Positions 23,045 to 35,249 are shown, counted from the first letter of the stretch. The stretch: DNA of 64,000 nt from Allacma fusca (GCA_947179485.1 OX359247.1:64965001-65029000); one strand, 5' to 3'. Translations and numbers: made by a program. Notes: a model not told the origin generated them from the sequence alone.

Positions 23045-26000
23045 ATGAGAGTCAAGCAAACGTTTAACAACGTGCTGCAGGAACTTTCGCAGGAAGTTTC
23101 CGGACCTTCAAATGCTGTTGTTGCACCTATCGCAGTACAATCACAACAATCACGTCGGCAACAGAAATGTAGAGAAACTAATAGAGAAACTCTGAATGGG
23201 TACCAACGTCAATATTGACAAGGACATCGTGAGGCTGTAAATAAGAATAGGCGAGAAAGCCGCCAAAGAATTAAAAATACAAGGCTGAGAACAACCGAAT
23301 TCTCTGCTTTCATCACCAATTCGGAAAACGAAAATATTGCTCAGCATATTATTGGATCCATGGACACCGAATGCAACTTCTCCGGTGCTTTGCATTTGCT
23401 GCTGAAGGGACCAGCAGAGGTTCGGGTGAAATGAAAACATACCGTTTTAGCAATTGTTGCAACGGTGGAAAGATTGATTGCCTGCAACCATTCTCAGATC
23501 TACCTCAGGAATTTCAGGAACTTTTTAGTAATAAACATTTCATGCAAAACATACGTTCCTAAAATAGTTCAATTGCGATGGAGTCTCTCGGAGGCAAAAA
23601 AGATCATGTTGCACCTGGACCATTTGTGTTTAGAGGTCATGGCCAGTTGTACCACCGAAGTGGACCATTGCATCCTAACGAAAGAGTTAGTCCCAGTTAT
23701 GCCCAACTTTATGTCTTTGACAGTGAGCAAGCAGCGGATATACGTATGCAAAATCCTGCTAACGAATAATTGATTCAGAAATACTAAAATTATTTCACGA
23801 GTATATGATACACAATAACAAATTGGTACGAAGCTACAGAATGTTAAAGGGGGTTGAAGATGAAATGATCGAACAGGGTGTAGAAACCAAAAATCTGAGA
23901 ATGAAAATTTCAATTAAAAATAACTTTGATCCCAGACAATATAATATTGCAAGAACAAATGAAATTGCAATGTTTTTCACTGACGAAGATGGATGTGCTC
24001 CTCATGATCGCGATATTCGTGTTTATCTGAGACATGAAATAAAAACTCAAAATATTAGCATATTAGAGCCGTTTCTTGACTCCCTTACATATCCTCTGTT
24101 ATTTCCTAATGGCGACAATGGGTGGCACAAAGATTTAAGTAGATCTGATGGGAAAAGAATAACAGAAATGTATTATTTTAGTTACCAGCTCCAAGTTCGG
24201 AAAAATCGAGTAAACTACATCCTTAAGGGTGGAAAGTTGACACACCAATTAATTGTCGATTGGTATACAAGAATGGAAGCTAATAGACTTTATCTAATAC
24301 GTGTTAACCAAAAAAGGCTTAAAGCTGAAACATACTCTGCATTGCATGAATACGTTCAGCAGAGAGCAAATGAAACTGGTCGAGATGTCGGGAGATCCAT
24401 TATCCTTCCCGCAACATACATTAGAAGCCCTAGAAATATTCAACAACGATATCAAGACGCGATGGCAATTGTACGCGTATTTGGAAAACCAGATTTATTT
24501 ATTACAGTTACATGCAATCCAAACTGGCCCGAAATTAAAGATAATTTACTTCCTGGACAGAGCGCTTTAGATCGTCCAGATTTAGTTGCTCGAGTATTTA
24601 GATTAAAACTAAAAGAAATCATTGAAGACATCCACATGTCCCATGTTTTTGGAAGAAGTAAAGCATTTTGCTATACTATCGACTTTCAAAAGAGTGGACT
24701 ACCCCAGGCACACATGCTTTGGATTGGTGGAGACCTGGATCTTAAAGATCCAAATATCGTTGACAATATTGTTTCCGCGCGAATATCAGATCCTGTGAAT
24801 CAACCAAGACTTTATGAGATTGTAAAGCAACACATGTTACATGGTCCATGTTCTTCTGCCTTTGTGGAGAATGGAAAATGCAAAAAGCAATTTCCTAAAG
24901 ACTTCCAAGAACAAACAGACACCTCTTTTGACGGATTTCCATTATACCGACGTCCAAATGAGGGCATAAAAATATTAAAAGAGGACAACGAGTTTACAAA
25001 CCAACATGTTGTTCCTCACAATCCTTTTTTGTTGCTGAAGTTTAACTGTTATATAAACGTTGAAGTTTGTTCGTCAGTAAAAGCAGTAAAATATATTGAT
25101 AAATATATATACAAAGGGCACGACTGTGCTGAAATAGTTGTTAACGATGGTCCAATTAATTTTGACGAAATCAATCAGCACATAAATGCAAGATACGTAA
25201 GCGCTCCCGGGGCCATGTGGCGAAAATATATTTTTTGGATGGGAGACAAATCTCACACTGTTGTGGCCTAAATGTTCATGAGCCCAACCAGCAGGTTTTA
25301 GTATGTTAGGCTGGTGATGAAGAACAAGCATTGGAAAATATGCGTGATTCTAACCTTTCAGCGTATTTCAAATTAAATTCCGATGAGACCGATGATTTAG
25401 CTCAAACACTATTTTATTCTGAGATTTCTAATTATTATACATGGCAAAACAGCCGATGGCAACGCAGAGTTAATGGTTTTGACAACAAAGTTATTGGCAG
25501 AATGTATGTTTCACCATCAATCCCAGAGCGCTGTGCTATAAAGTTGCTACTTCTAAATAGAAAGGAAACGATATCCTTTGTGGATTTAAGGACCATTGAC
25601 GGAGTTACATACTCAAGTTTTACAGAGGCATGTAAAAACTTAATCTGTTGGAAAGCGACGACCAGTGGTATCATTGTATGAATGAGGCATTAGCATATCA
25701 AATGCCTACGCAGTTAAGGCAACGTTTTGCAATTGTTTGCGTCTTTGGCTCGCCAGCAAATGCTTTGGAAATTTATACTCATTTTAAAGAACATCCCATT
25801 GAAGATTTTAAACGAAATAATAGTGATACTGTATCGGAGCAGTTGGCACTGCAGGATATACAAACTATATTGAAGCTCCATGAAAAATCTGGAAAAGATT
25901 TTAATCTACCAGAATGTCAAGTATTTATGACATCCTCCATGTATGAAGTTATTAACACGGAGGAAGAAATTTATTTCAATATAACTATAACAAACTGAAT

Positions 26001-27401
26001 GAAAGCCAAAAGTCAGTTGTCGGTTTTGTTGTAGAGAAAATTGAATCAGCAGATTCTGACGCTAATTGTAATCACCTAAATGGACAAGGTGGAAGTGGAA
26101 AAACATTTGTTTACGAAACATTAATAAATTATGTACGAGGTCATTTATTTCACGAAAGTCAGGGTATAGCTAAAGCCATTGCATCAACAGGAATTGCTGC
26201 GACGCTTTTGAAGGGTGGAAGAACATGTCATTCTCAGTTTGGTATTCCTCTAAATGCTAATAGCGAAAGTACATAGAATTTGAGAACACATTCGACAGAG
26301 GCTGATCGAATTCGTAAGTCTCAAGTCATTATTTGGGATGAATGTACGATGGTTAGTAAGTTCAGTCGTGATGTAGTTAATAGACTTCTTCAGGAAATCA
26401 TGGGCAGTACTAAACCCTTTGGTGGAAAATTAATAATTTTAGGAGGAGATTTTCGACAAATTCTTAATGTACTTCGACGTGGTAATAGAGTTTCAACAGT
26501 ACAGACAAATTTAAAAAGTAGCTTGATGTGGAAATTCTTTAAAACATTTAAGCTAACTGCCAATATGAGGGCAAGAAATGACGAATGTTTTGCAAATTGG
26601 GTTTTGAAACTCGGTAATGGAGATCTAAACATGACTGTAGATAGCCGAGACGATACGGTTGAGATACCCAATCAATTTATTAGTTCCAGCAACTTAGTGA
26701 ACGAAGTGTTCGGCGGTATAACTGAAACCAATGTACAGGATTACGCCAACAGGGCTATATTATGCCCACTTAACGAAGATTCATTTAAAATCAACAATGA
26801 CGTACTAGAATTACTTTCGAATGATGGGACAGTTTACAAAAGTGCAGATTCCATTGACTGTGCAACCCGGGATGATTCCAGCTATTATCCAATTGAATAT
26901 TTAAATACAATAACACCGGCTGGAATGCCGAATCATATTTTGAAACTTAAGGTCGGGGAAATTGTAATGCTGCTACGAAATATTAATACAAAGCGGGGTT
27001 TGTGCAATGGAACCAGACTAATTATTACCAAATTACAAGAAAATTTAATATTTGCGACGGTTCTGACTGGCAGAGCTGCTGGAGAAGCGTTGTTTATTCC
27101 ACGGATCACACTTACCTAAAGTGATGGTGAATACCCATTCGTATTAAAGAGAAGACAGTTTCCTGTTAGAGTAAGCTTTTCTATGACCATTAACAAATCT
27201 CAAGGACAACGTTTTGATAAAGTTGGCATATATTTGCCAAAACCCGTTTTTTCGCATGGTCAACTGTATGTTGCTTTTTCGAGAGGTAAGTCAAAAGAAA
27301 ATATAAAGGTAGTTATAACGGACACGACAGAACAAGGTGAATTGATGGGTAAAGTTGAAGGAACATACACAAGCAATTGTGTATTTAAGGAAGTTTTGTA
27401 A
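23045..27401 (+). pseudogene. Autonomous Helitron RepHel gene, broken
   Basis: Helitrons move by rolling-circle replication using a Rep nuclease fused to a PIF1-type helicase. Reading starts at 23045 and drops between frames. Seen in order: a leader; the Helitron N-terminal zinc-like part (MDTECNFSGALH, SNCCNGGKID, about 23359-23480); GQLYHRSGPLHPNE (about 23641); and a 488-codon Rep block at 23805-25271. Helicase pieces follow to 27401. Rep has QKSGLPQAHMLW (Rep block residues 295-306) and the tyrosine motif VKYIDKYIYKGHD (428-440). The helicase shows NGQGGSGKTFVYET (about 26080), VIIWDECTM (about 26330), FGGKLIILGGDFRQ (about 26420) and HGQLYVAFSRG (about 27257). It carries stops at 26275 and 27117 and several frameshifts. 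The first His of the HUH motif is Gln. No introns are needed to read it. Confidence 0.9.
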
Positions 27402-27402
27402 C

Positions 27403-27571
27403 GTGTAACGTTACAAAAACTAACGTAACATTGTGTAACAGTGTAACGTTACAAAAACTAACGTAACATTGTGTAACAGTGCAACGTTACAAAAACTAAC
27501 GTAACATAGTGTAACAGTGTAACGTTACAAAAACTAAAGTAACATTGTGTAACAGTTACAACGTTACATTT
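27403..27571. repeat. 38-bp tandem repeat with GTAACGTTAC palindromes
   Basis: Units begin GTGTAACGTTACAAAAACTA at 27403, 27441, 27479 and 27517, exactly 38 bp apart, with a partial fifth. Each unit holds the palindrome-like words TAACGTTA and TAACGTAACATTGTGTAACA. It starts right after the Helitron stop codon, so it probably belongs to the element's 3' part. Confidence 0.92.
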
Positions 27572-28532
27572 GTAATAAAAATAAAATGTATTCAAAATCA
27601 TAAGGAATATCTCACGAGAGTTTCAGTTCTAAAAAATTTCAAAGTAAGAATTTTATGATTACTAGCGGTAAGGCCACTAGACTGCGTCGTACTCTTTTTA
27701 AGAAGTTGCTTTTAAAGGAGATGTGCCCAGGTCTGTGTACGTGCCAAGGTTTGTCCCCTAAAAAAGCAACCTATATGCTTTTACCCATACCTCAAAAAGT
27801 GACTTTCTCAGATAACTCTTGAACCAAAAATCATACTTGGAATGTCAAAGGCTTAAAGTCAATGGGAATGCAAGGCGAATCTCCACGAATTTTTACAATC
27901 GCATATCCCTTAAGGTTTGGCATTCCATTGCAAAAATAAACAAAAATTGGTCCCAATTTCATAAAAAAATATTCATGGCCTCCGTTCATTTAGCATTGCG
28001 AGCTAGAAAAGTGCGTTCCACCCCTTCAAACTACATACAATTTTTCAGGAGGGTGCCTTTAGTAACTAGGACCTTAGTATAAAAATTTGGTACTGTGATC
28101 TTTAAGGGATCAGCCCTTAATTATTTTCCTTAATAGTTTTCCTTAACAATCATTGTCAACAACATTTTTAACTTTCTGAACAATAAAAATTAATAAAAAC
28201 TAAATTTCATAAAGTCATTTTCATAATATCATTCATTCAAAAATGTGTAATGTATATTCGTCTATTAAATTATTAAAATCTTAAACTTTATACTATTCAG
28301 CTAAGCAAACGTATCTGCAGATATATGCTCCAATCTAAGCAAACCATAATAATTCCCTCAAACTGAAAGTGCCGGTCCGGAAATATAACTGATATTGAAC
28401 GAGGTGAATCCTTTTCCAGATATTGAGGAGGGTAACAAACCATAAGAATCCAAAGGTAAATATCTTTAGCGTTGTTGTTGTACACAGTCACAGCAGTGTT
28501 AATTGTTGTTCTTGAAAATATTTGTTATAATA
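27572..28532. other. Spacer between Helitron and Helentron-type elements
   Basis: No supported gene. TTTTCCTTAA is repeated at 28120-28150. I could not place a CTRR terminus or hairpin with confidence. Confidence 0.3.
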
Positions 28533-28895
28533 GGATGGACAGTTCTGAGAAAAGGGCCCAGCTGAATTTAATCAAAGCAAGGCAAAAATTAATAGCGAAA
28601 AATCCGACTATTAGACAGCCTTTAAAGGATTACTTGCTGAGACTTATGGAACAAGATTATTACAATCTCAGCAAAATTATGACCATTGAAAGAATCAAAT
28701 CTGAAAAAACTGACGATGTGAGAAATATCTGTAAAGTGCAGACAGAAATGACAAAGACTAGAAACGACGAGAGACGCGACAAATGCATTTTCTGACTGGA
28801 CTGACGTAACACCAGAAGTTATAGATGTTGTAGCTGACATGCTGGATAAAGTTGAGGAATATGAAATGGAAAGTGTTGCTGAACAGTATGATTGA
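28533..28895 (+). pseudogene. Short ORF with one frameshift before the Helentron-type genes
   Basis: From ATG 28533 the frame reads MDSSEKRAQLNLIKARQKLI for about 88 codons. After one shift near 28785 it continues as SDWTDVTPEVIDVVADMLDK and closes with TGA at about 28895. It is charged and probably helical. I do not recognise it. It may be an accessory ORF of the following element, which lies on the same strand about 150 bp away. Confidence 0.4.
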
Positions 28896-29048
28896 AGCAA
28901 TGTTAGTGTGTATGGGTTATGAACTTTAACGTTTACCTTAATTCAAAATGTTACAAAAAGGGAGAATAAATTCGATTGAAATTATTACTTAAACGATGTT
29001 TGCAGGGATTTCAATGCTTTATTATATCCTTCTTCATTGCATTTCCAG

Positions 29049-30180
29049 ATGAGTGAGGTAACAAAGAGAAGACTTTGTTCGTTACGATTTTGCTTCTGCG
29101 GAAATTCTAAGAATACAATGGAATCATGCAGATCATTGGAATTAGTGCAGAATCTCAGGGAACTGGGAAAGCAACATTCTGTACAAATATCTGATTTTTC
29201 GTTTAAGATTTGGAATCAGGTTGTGAAGGAAATCGTTGGGCAAAAGCGTAGCCATGATCAAGTCAGGAACGAAGCATTGCATTTAAAACGCCGATACGAA
29301 ACATTTGATGAAATACAAAAAATTGCCAACTATCAACCTACAATACAACAGTAAGTTCCTAGAAATTAGAATGAACTACGTGCTTCCAATTTTGCTGATC
29401 AATTTGAACAGATGTATCACAGAAGAACTTCTGTATACGCGGAAACCGCTTGCTTTATATGTGACAGGCTAATGTTTCCTAAAGGGCTAGCGAAATGCAA
29501 ACTAAGAGAGCAAACCGTAAGCGCAATTATAGCTCTGAAAGCAGAGTTCCACCCTCCTGTTTGTTCGGTTGATTTGTGCTGCCGATGTAATCAGTGGAAC
29601 AAAAAAGGAAAATTACCATCACAATGTAAATGGAATGAAATGGTTCCAGATGAAGTTCCACAAGCTGTGAGTTTATTGTCCGATGTAGAGATCACTTTGT
29701 TGTCACAAATACGACCGTTCATGCGAATCTTTCATCTCAAGCAAGGAAAAGGACAATATGGCATTAAGGGAAGCGTGGTACACTTCGCGCAATCAATAGA
29801 AGAAATTCCAGTTCAACTTCCATTGCAAGCGGATAATGCCGACATTATTATTGTTCATCAACATCCTCAGAATGTCAATTGTCATACAAATATACTCGTT
29901 AGGCCAACAGCATTAAGAGATGCCCTATCGTGGCTAGTACAGAATAATCCTCTATATAGTCACGTTGAAATTAACAACAGTGCCATAGATGGAGCTAGCA
30001 TCGATGCGCTTAAAGTGGAACAAAGTGAAAGTTCCGAAGTACAAACCGATAACTCTGAAAATCATTCTGGATACATGGCTATTTCCAATCATACTTACTT
30101 ACTCAAAGGTGGTATTCACCAGGGAAGTGCAATTTTTTCAACAACATCACAAGGTTCTACGCAAACCTATTTAAGCTTCA
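29049..30180 (+). pseudogene. Helentron-type N-terminal exons (DUF6570-like)
   Basis: After the acceptor TTTCCAG at 29048 the frame reads MSEVTKRRLCSLRFCFC. It then crosses two in-frame stops (29352-29374) and continues in the same frame through FADQFEQMYHRRTSVYAET. The second part has paired cysteines (CFICDRL, LCCRCNQW) and MRIFHLKQGKGQYGIKGSVV, ILVRPTALRDALSWLVQNNP. This is the pattern I recall as the DUF6570 region in insect and fungal Helitrons. It ends at a good donor (TTCA|GTAAAG, 30180). The two stops mean either decay or an intron that I cannot place. Confidence 0.7.
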
Positions 30181-30251
30181 GTAAAGTTTCAAAATTATTA
30201 AATTATTAGTATAAAAATATTGAAGTTACTATTAAAAACTTTAAAAACTAG

Positions 30252-30891
30252 GATTGCAATGCACCGCTATGTGCGCAACCGCTATTGCATACGCCGTAGT
30301 CCAGAAAATTTCATCCTGGACGGCAACCATTCTTGATGAGGTAATTATTCGTGGGGAAGCCTATTTTAAGCAGCAAAATCGACTACGACTCCCAGAGGAA
30401 GTGATACTTCCAATGAACACGGATGATATAGTTGGAACAGTGTGTGGTGTATTTGGGTCTCTGAATGTTTCAATACATTCTGATCAAGGTGCTGTAATTG
30501 CTGGAATGCTAAACAAATTTAAGGCTCCAAATGTTTCTGTAATGCGATTAGACGCAGCAATTCAGTTATTCATTGATTCTGGAAAGTCCTATGGCATACT
30601 TACGTCTGCAGGTTTAATGATACTAATGATATTTAATATTTCAACTACTTAATGAAAACCGTGTTTGTGATTGATTTATTGTTATATTCAAGGATATTCA
30701 ATGGCATTAGCTGTGGAGGATGGAAATATTTACTATTTTGATTCACATTCACGTGGGCCAAAAGGAGGTGTGTCTGGTAACGGCACTTCGTGTGTAATTA
30801 AATATAGTTTAGTCACGGCTGCTAGAAACCTGTCAACTCTTGTGCACAAGAATATTCAAAAACGAACTTGCCCCAACGTAAATGACCCAAG
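30252..30891 (+). pseudogene. Cysteine-protease-like module of the Helentron-type element
   Basis: Two exons, 30252-30611 and 30693-30891, join in frame with the neighbours through introns of 71, 81 and 88 bp. The first has LQCTAMCATAIAYAVVQ and a WTATILDEVIIRGEAYF block. The second has EDGNIYYFDSHSRGPKGG. A Cys in a Q-C-x-x-M setting followed by an Asp-x-His motif is the layout I associate with papain-like deubiquitinases of the herpesvirus tegument type (C76) and relatives found in large DNA viruses and some transposons. The assignment is by motif layout only and the activity is unproven. No stop breaks these two exons. Confidence 0.55.
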
Positions 30892-30979
30892 GTGCAATAA
30901 TTGTATACCTCTACCTTAAATAATAAAAAGCAATAAGGCAAAATACGCTAAAATGAACTTTATGCTCTTCTCTGCTCAG

Positions 30980-32080
30980 AGATGTGGAACGCTTTGCATT
31001 TTGCATTACTCCAATTACGGCTGAAGTAATAGGTGGTCGGAGTTTGGCAAATAATGTGAGATCCGAAACCATTTCGGAAATTTCGGGTGCAAGAACGCAG
31101 CAAATTGCAGAAAATATAGTTCAGTCAAACACAGTTATAAGTCCTGACATCGGCAGCTGTCTAATGCATAGCATTGAAATTTGTGAACCGGAATACTCAG
31201 AAGTTACAGCCAGCCGTCCAAAAAGTTTTCTACTCAACCGAAAGACTTCCAAGCCTGTATCTAGTCAAGTTGAATCCAAACTTGAGGAATTGAGTTTTGT
31301 CAAGTACTTTCCTAGAGGGCGTTTTGGAAAATCCTGGGCAAGACCTATCAAACAGACAACGTTTGAATACTTTCAACAACGAATTATGTCAGCCTCCCGG
31401 CGATTTTCGGATGTTTCCTACCTATTTTATGCTTTGTGCGAAATTAAAGAGGAACAAATTAAACAGAAAATAAATGTATGCTGCAATATGTCACAAGAAG
31501 GAGAATCTACGGAGTGGAATTATGATCCGAAAAATGTTCACTTGGTTCTATCTTCAATCCGAGGGACGCCATCTTATTGGAGAACATACCAGGGTTCTGT
31601 TCTTGCTATGATTAAGCAGTTAGGAGGCTGCACATTCTTCGTCACAACTTCAGTTGATGATCTCAATTCTTACGAATTTGTTAATGCAATGAATAAGTTT
31701 AAGCATGGATTTGATGCACCTGACATAGATCCGCAATCATTATCCTACTACCAAAAAAAGGAGCTCCTGGATGAATGTCCAGTCGTGGCAGCCCGTCAAT
31801 TCAATTTACGTGTCACAGAATTTTTCAACCTCGTGCAAGCATACGGAGTAGAATTATTTGGTTATCCAGTGGCTGCTTGGACGATGCGGATAGAGTTCCA
31901 GGGTAATTTTATTGCTACAAATAAAATTATTAATGATCTCCGATAAATGAATTTATATGGCATGAATTTACAAAGGTAGAGGCAGTGGTCACGTCCATAG
32001 CTTATTCTTTAATCCCGAAGCTCCAACTTTTAAGGACCAAAGATTCATATCCTTTCTGGAGTCAAATGTTTCATTGACAT
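30980..32080 (+). pseudogene. Helentron-type Rep part with HUH motif, truncated
   Basis: Exon 30980-31902 holds YFPRGRFGKSWARPI and the Helitron N-like region up to VAAWTMRIEFQ. A 73-bp intron (31903-31975, CAGG|GTAATT to ACAAAG) is removed. The next exon gives GRGSGHVHSLFFNPEAPTF, which contains an intact His-x-His (cac 31990, cat 31996). The frame stops at about 32080, just where a 40-bp inverted repeat begins, and the tyrosine motif expected further on is missing. The Rep part is therefore probably cut by later insertions between here and the helicase. Confidence 0.72.
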
Positions 32081-32082
32081 GA

Positions 32083-32308
32083 AATAGTATTCCTAATAAA
32101 TATAGGAAAAACTATTTTTTATGTAGTTTATAGACGGATATTTACAAATTGAGGGATCATCGGCCTTGGAAGCTCAACCCGAAACAGGTTTACCATGCAT
32201 TCGTGGGGTTCAAAAACGAAGACGAGGCCGTCCAAGAGATTAAAAATGAGCAATTGTCTATGAAATATATAAAAAATAGTTTTTCCTATATTTATTAGGA
32301 ACACTATT
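32083..32308. repeat. 40-bp inverted repeat around an AT-hook-like reading frame
   Basis: The arms 32083-32122 and 32269-32308 match at 39 of 40 bases when inverted (AATAGT.TTCCTAATAAATA). The 146-bp centre has a short plus-strand frame ending GVQKRRRGRPRD, which contains an AT-hook core (RGRP flanked by basic residues). It may be a small inserted element that cut the Rep gene. No target duplication is clear. Confidence 0.8.
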
Positions 32309-32364
32309 TTATATAGAACGAAAAATGATCAAAAAAATGACAAAAAGTAAATACTCCTTGGTGG

Positions 32365-32455
32365 ATGTGAACCCGAGTTCTTGGTGTAGCGTAAGATAAA
32401 AAGAACTCGGCACTCTGTACGCTACGCCACGCCGTCACTTCTTGGAAGGGACGGA
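32365..32455 (-). other. tRNA-like polymerase III promoter boxes
   Basis: The minus strand reads GGCGTGGCGTAGCGTACAG (A-box-like) and, about 40 bp on, GAACTCGGGTTCACATCC (B-box-like). No full cloverleaf can be drawn, so this may be the head of a tRNA-derived SINE rather than a tRNA gene. Confidence 0.3.
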
Positions 32456-32650
32456 ATTACTTGAGGCTATATTCCACTCACCAAAACTTTATGACTGATT
32501 TGCGCGAAATCCAAAGCCCACACAGGCATAATATGTACACCATTGGAAAGCTCTCAGCAATTGCTTTCCATACATGTGCATATCATGCCGATCGGAGTGT
32601 GGCAGGAGAAAAGGGTCCATTGTGAGCAAAAACGCATTTACAGCTCCAGA

Positions 32651-34555
32651 GTGGCTTCATTTAATGGCGGGCAAGAACCTAAAAGAATTATAGCGATGGG
32701 GAGTGGAGGCGTTGGTAAGAAATTTTAATGTAATTACATGAATGTTTTCATAATAATCACAACAAATATCGAATTTTAAATACAGGGAAGAGCTACTTGA
32801 TCAAAATCATTTGCAATCATATCAAATTTCTAACATTTGGAGATCTCAGCAACCCGGTTATTGTAGCTGCGCCCACCGGGGTAGCTGCAAGAGCAGTGAA
32901 AGGTATCAATTTCATTGCTATTTCAAATTGTATTCAACCGCTGCTTACATGAACAATGATTATATGTTAACAATTTGAAGGTACAACATTGCACAAAGCG
33001 TTCAAGTTGCCAGTTGAAAAAGATTCTGCTGTACAACACAAGCCATTGCGAGGTCTACAGTTGCAAAATCTGCGCAACTCCATGAGAAATCTTAAGCTGG
33101 TCATTATAGACGAATTTAGTGTATGTAAAATTCTGTAACAAATCGTATTATGCTCAAATATTTATAACCATCAAGTGGAATAAATCTTTCAGATGATGTC
33201 ATACGAAGTATTTCGGACAATTCATCTTCGTTTACAGGAAGTTTTTAAGAACACTGAATTGTTTGGTGGAATAAGTGTGCTGTTGGTTGGTAATGCAGAA
33301 ATTATAAATCAATAATTATAAAATATAAAATTAGTATTCCAGCAATATCAACAGAAAAGCTGAAACTCTGTATACACTTTATAGGAGACCTTCTGCAGTT
33401 GCGCCCTGTGAAGGGAAACTGGATTTTCTGCAAACCAAAGTTCCACATCGAAGAACACTTATGGAGAGAATTTGAATACCATGAGCTTTACGTGAACCAC
33501 CGCCAAAGAAATGATCCACTTTTGAGTGTATGCAATGCTCTTAGAGAAGGGAAGATTACTCAGGAACACATTGGTATTCTCTTACCTAGAGTCATTGATC
33601 CAGCCAGGCCTAATTTTGCCCAACTTCAGCAGGAATTGAAAGATGCACTGTATATCTATCCGACTCACCAACTAGTTGATAAACACAACGCTAAAATAGC
33701 TAATGAACTCAAGGCTACCACGACAGTTTACACGATAGAGGCTATTGATACATATGTGGATGGTTTTGCAGCTGGAAAAACTGTGGATCCAAAATATGTA
33801 CCAAAGCCGCGAAAGCTATGTGCTGGAATTCCAGCAGTTTTGGAACTTGCATTAGGGACGAGGGTGATGTTGCTTCGCAATAAAGTATGCATCAAAGTAA
33901 TAATCCTAATTATTCAGTCAATTTTAAATATATATTTATATATTGTGACTGTAGGATGTATCCATTGGCTTAGTTAATGGCAGCATAGGTACTATAGTGG
34001 GATTTCAGTGGAATTGTCTAAGGGAGCAACCTCGGCATAATTCTAAAGAATTGCCGTTGGCTGTGCAGGTAAAATTTGATGATACCGTCAATAGCAGAAC
34101 AAACGATGGTTCGTTCCAGATTTCCCCAGAGTATTGAGTTTCCAGGAAAACGCGCTCACAAGATATCCAGACTGATGCTTCCTCTGGTAGAATGTTTTGC
34201 GTGCAATGTTCATAAGGTAAATTGTGATAATAAAACGGTGTAAAATGATTCATGATTCTGATATTTAACTCATGGATGTAGGTGCAAAGTTTGAGTTTAA
34301 ACAAGGCAGTGATAGACCTCTCTAATAAGCATTTTGCTAAAGGTATGTAACATGCTATATATGTATGTATATATGTATATACTACCATGTGAACATTTAC
34401 CATGGTGTTTAGGTTCGGAGTATGTTGCCCTTAGTCGTGTGAGAACGCTCAAAGGTTTAGGTATTCTAAATTTTGACACTCACCGATTCTCCTCTAATCT
34501 AGCTAACCAACAGGCTATGGAAGAGATCCAGAGACTAAGGAATATTTTAGTTTGA
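32651..34555 (+). pseudogene. PIF1-type helicase of the Helentron-type element, 8 exons
   Basis: This is the helicase half of a RepHel system. Exons read about 32651-32714, 32786-32902, 32981-33120, 33193-33289, 33385-33884, 33955-34216, 34282-34342 and 34413-34555. The seven introns are 65-95 bp, all GT-AG with matching phase. Walker A (MGSGGVGKSYLI) is split by the first intron. Then come VIVAAPTGVAARAVKG, LVIIDEFSMMS (Walker B, split by intron 3), LLVGDLLQLRPV and, at the end, SEYVALSRVRTLKGLGILNF. One base is lost near 34134, giving a stop after SFQISPEY, and the frame resumes shifted. Apart from this shift the gene is well preserved. The intron number contrasts with the intronless Helitron upstream. 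Confidence 0.85.
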
Positions 34556-34682
34556 TATTTTTGATGTTTGAAATAAATAATTTGTTTTCCTGTTGTTAAC
34601 ATTACTGGGCGTGAAAATCATTTTTCTTTCTTAGCATTGGATACCATTGTAATCTGTACTTTTGCATCAAAAAGTTGGAAAT

Positions 34683-35249
34683 AAACTAATAGCTAAAAAA
34701 GCTAAAACAGAAGTTGCTTTTGCGCCCTCAAAAGTTAAAAACAAGTTTTCTGGTTGGGCTTGTCAAAGGAATCAATATTCTGTTACTGAAAATGATGAAA
34801 ACGATTGAAACGACGAAAAGCAACGCTACGATCTATTTATAGTCACCATAAAGTAGCAGAGTAGAAGCACCATTCCTTTGTTTCAGAATAAGGTTTGATC
34901 TAACTTTATGCATTCCGAATATTCTAAAATACGAAATTCCGCCTTAGTGTTTTCAACATGTGAGAATTTCTGAATTTCCTGGAATTGCAATAATTGTGTA
35001 ATCAATGAATAATAAATGCAGCATATTTTGGGATTGCATAAAAATAAGGTATAGTGCTGCTACTCGGCTACTTTATCGTGACTACAAACTATACATATAT
35101 CGTGGCGTTGCTTTTCGTCGTTTCAAGCGTTTTCATCATTTTCAGTAACAGAATATTGATTCCTTTGACAAACCCAACCAGAAAACTTGTTTTTAACTTT
35201 TGAGGGCGCAAAAGCAACTTTTGTTTTAGCTTTTTTAGCTATTAGTTTT
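34683..35249. mobile_element. Fold-back element with arms of about 200 bp
   Basis: The left arm starts AAACTAATAGCTAAAAAAGC and the right end is its inverse. Similarity of the two arms runs about 200 bp inwards (GTTGCTTTTGCGCCCTC; TGATGAAAACG; AAAGTAGC.GAGTAG). No clear target duplication was found. The centre has no ORF. The family is undetermined. Confidence 0.75.
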
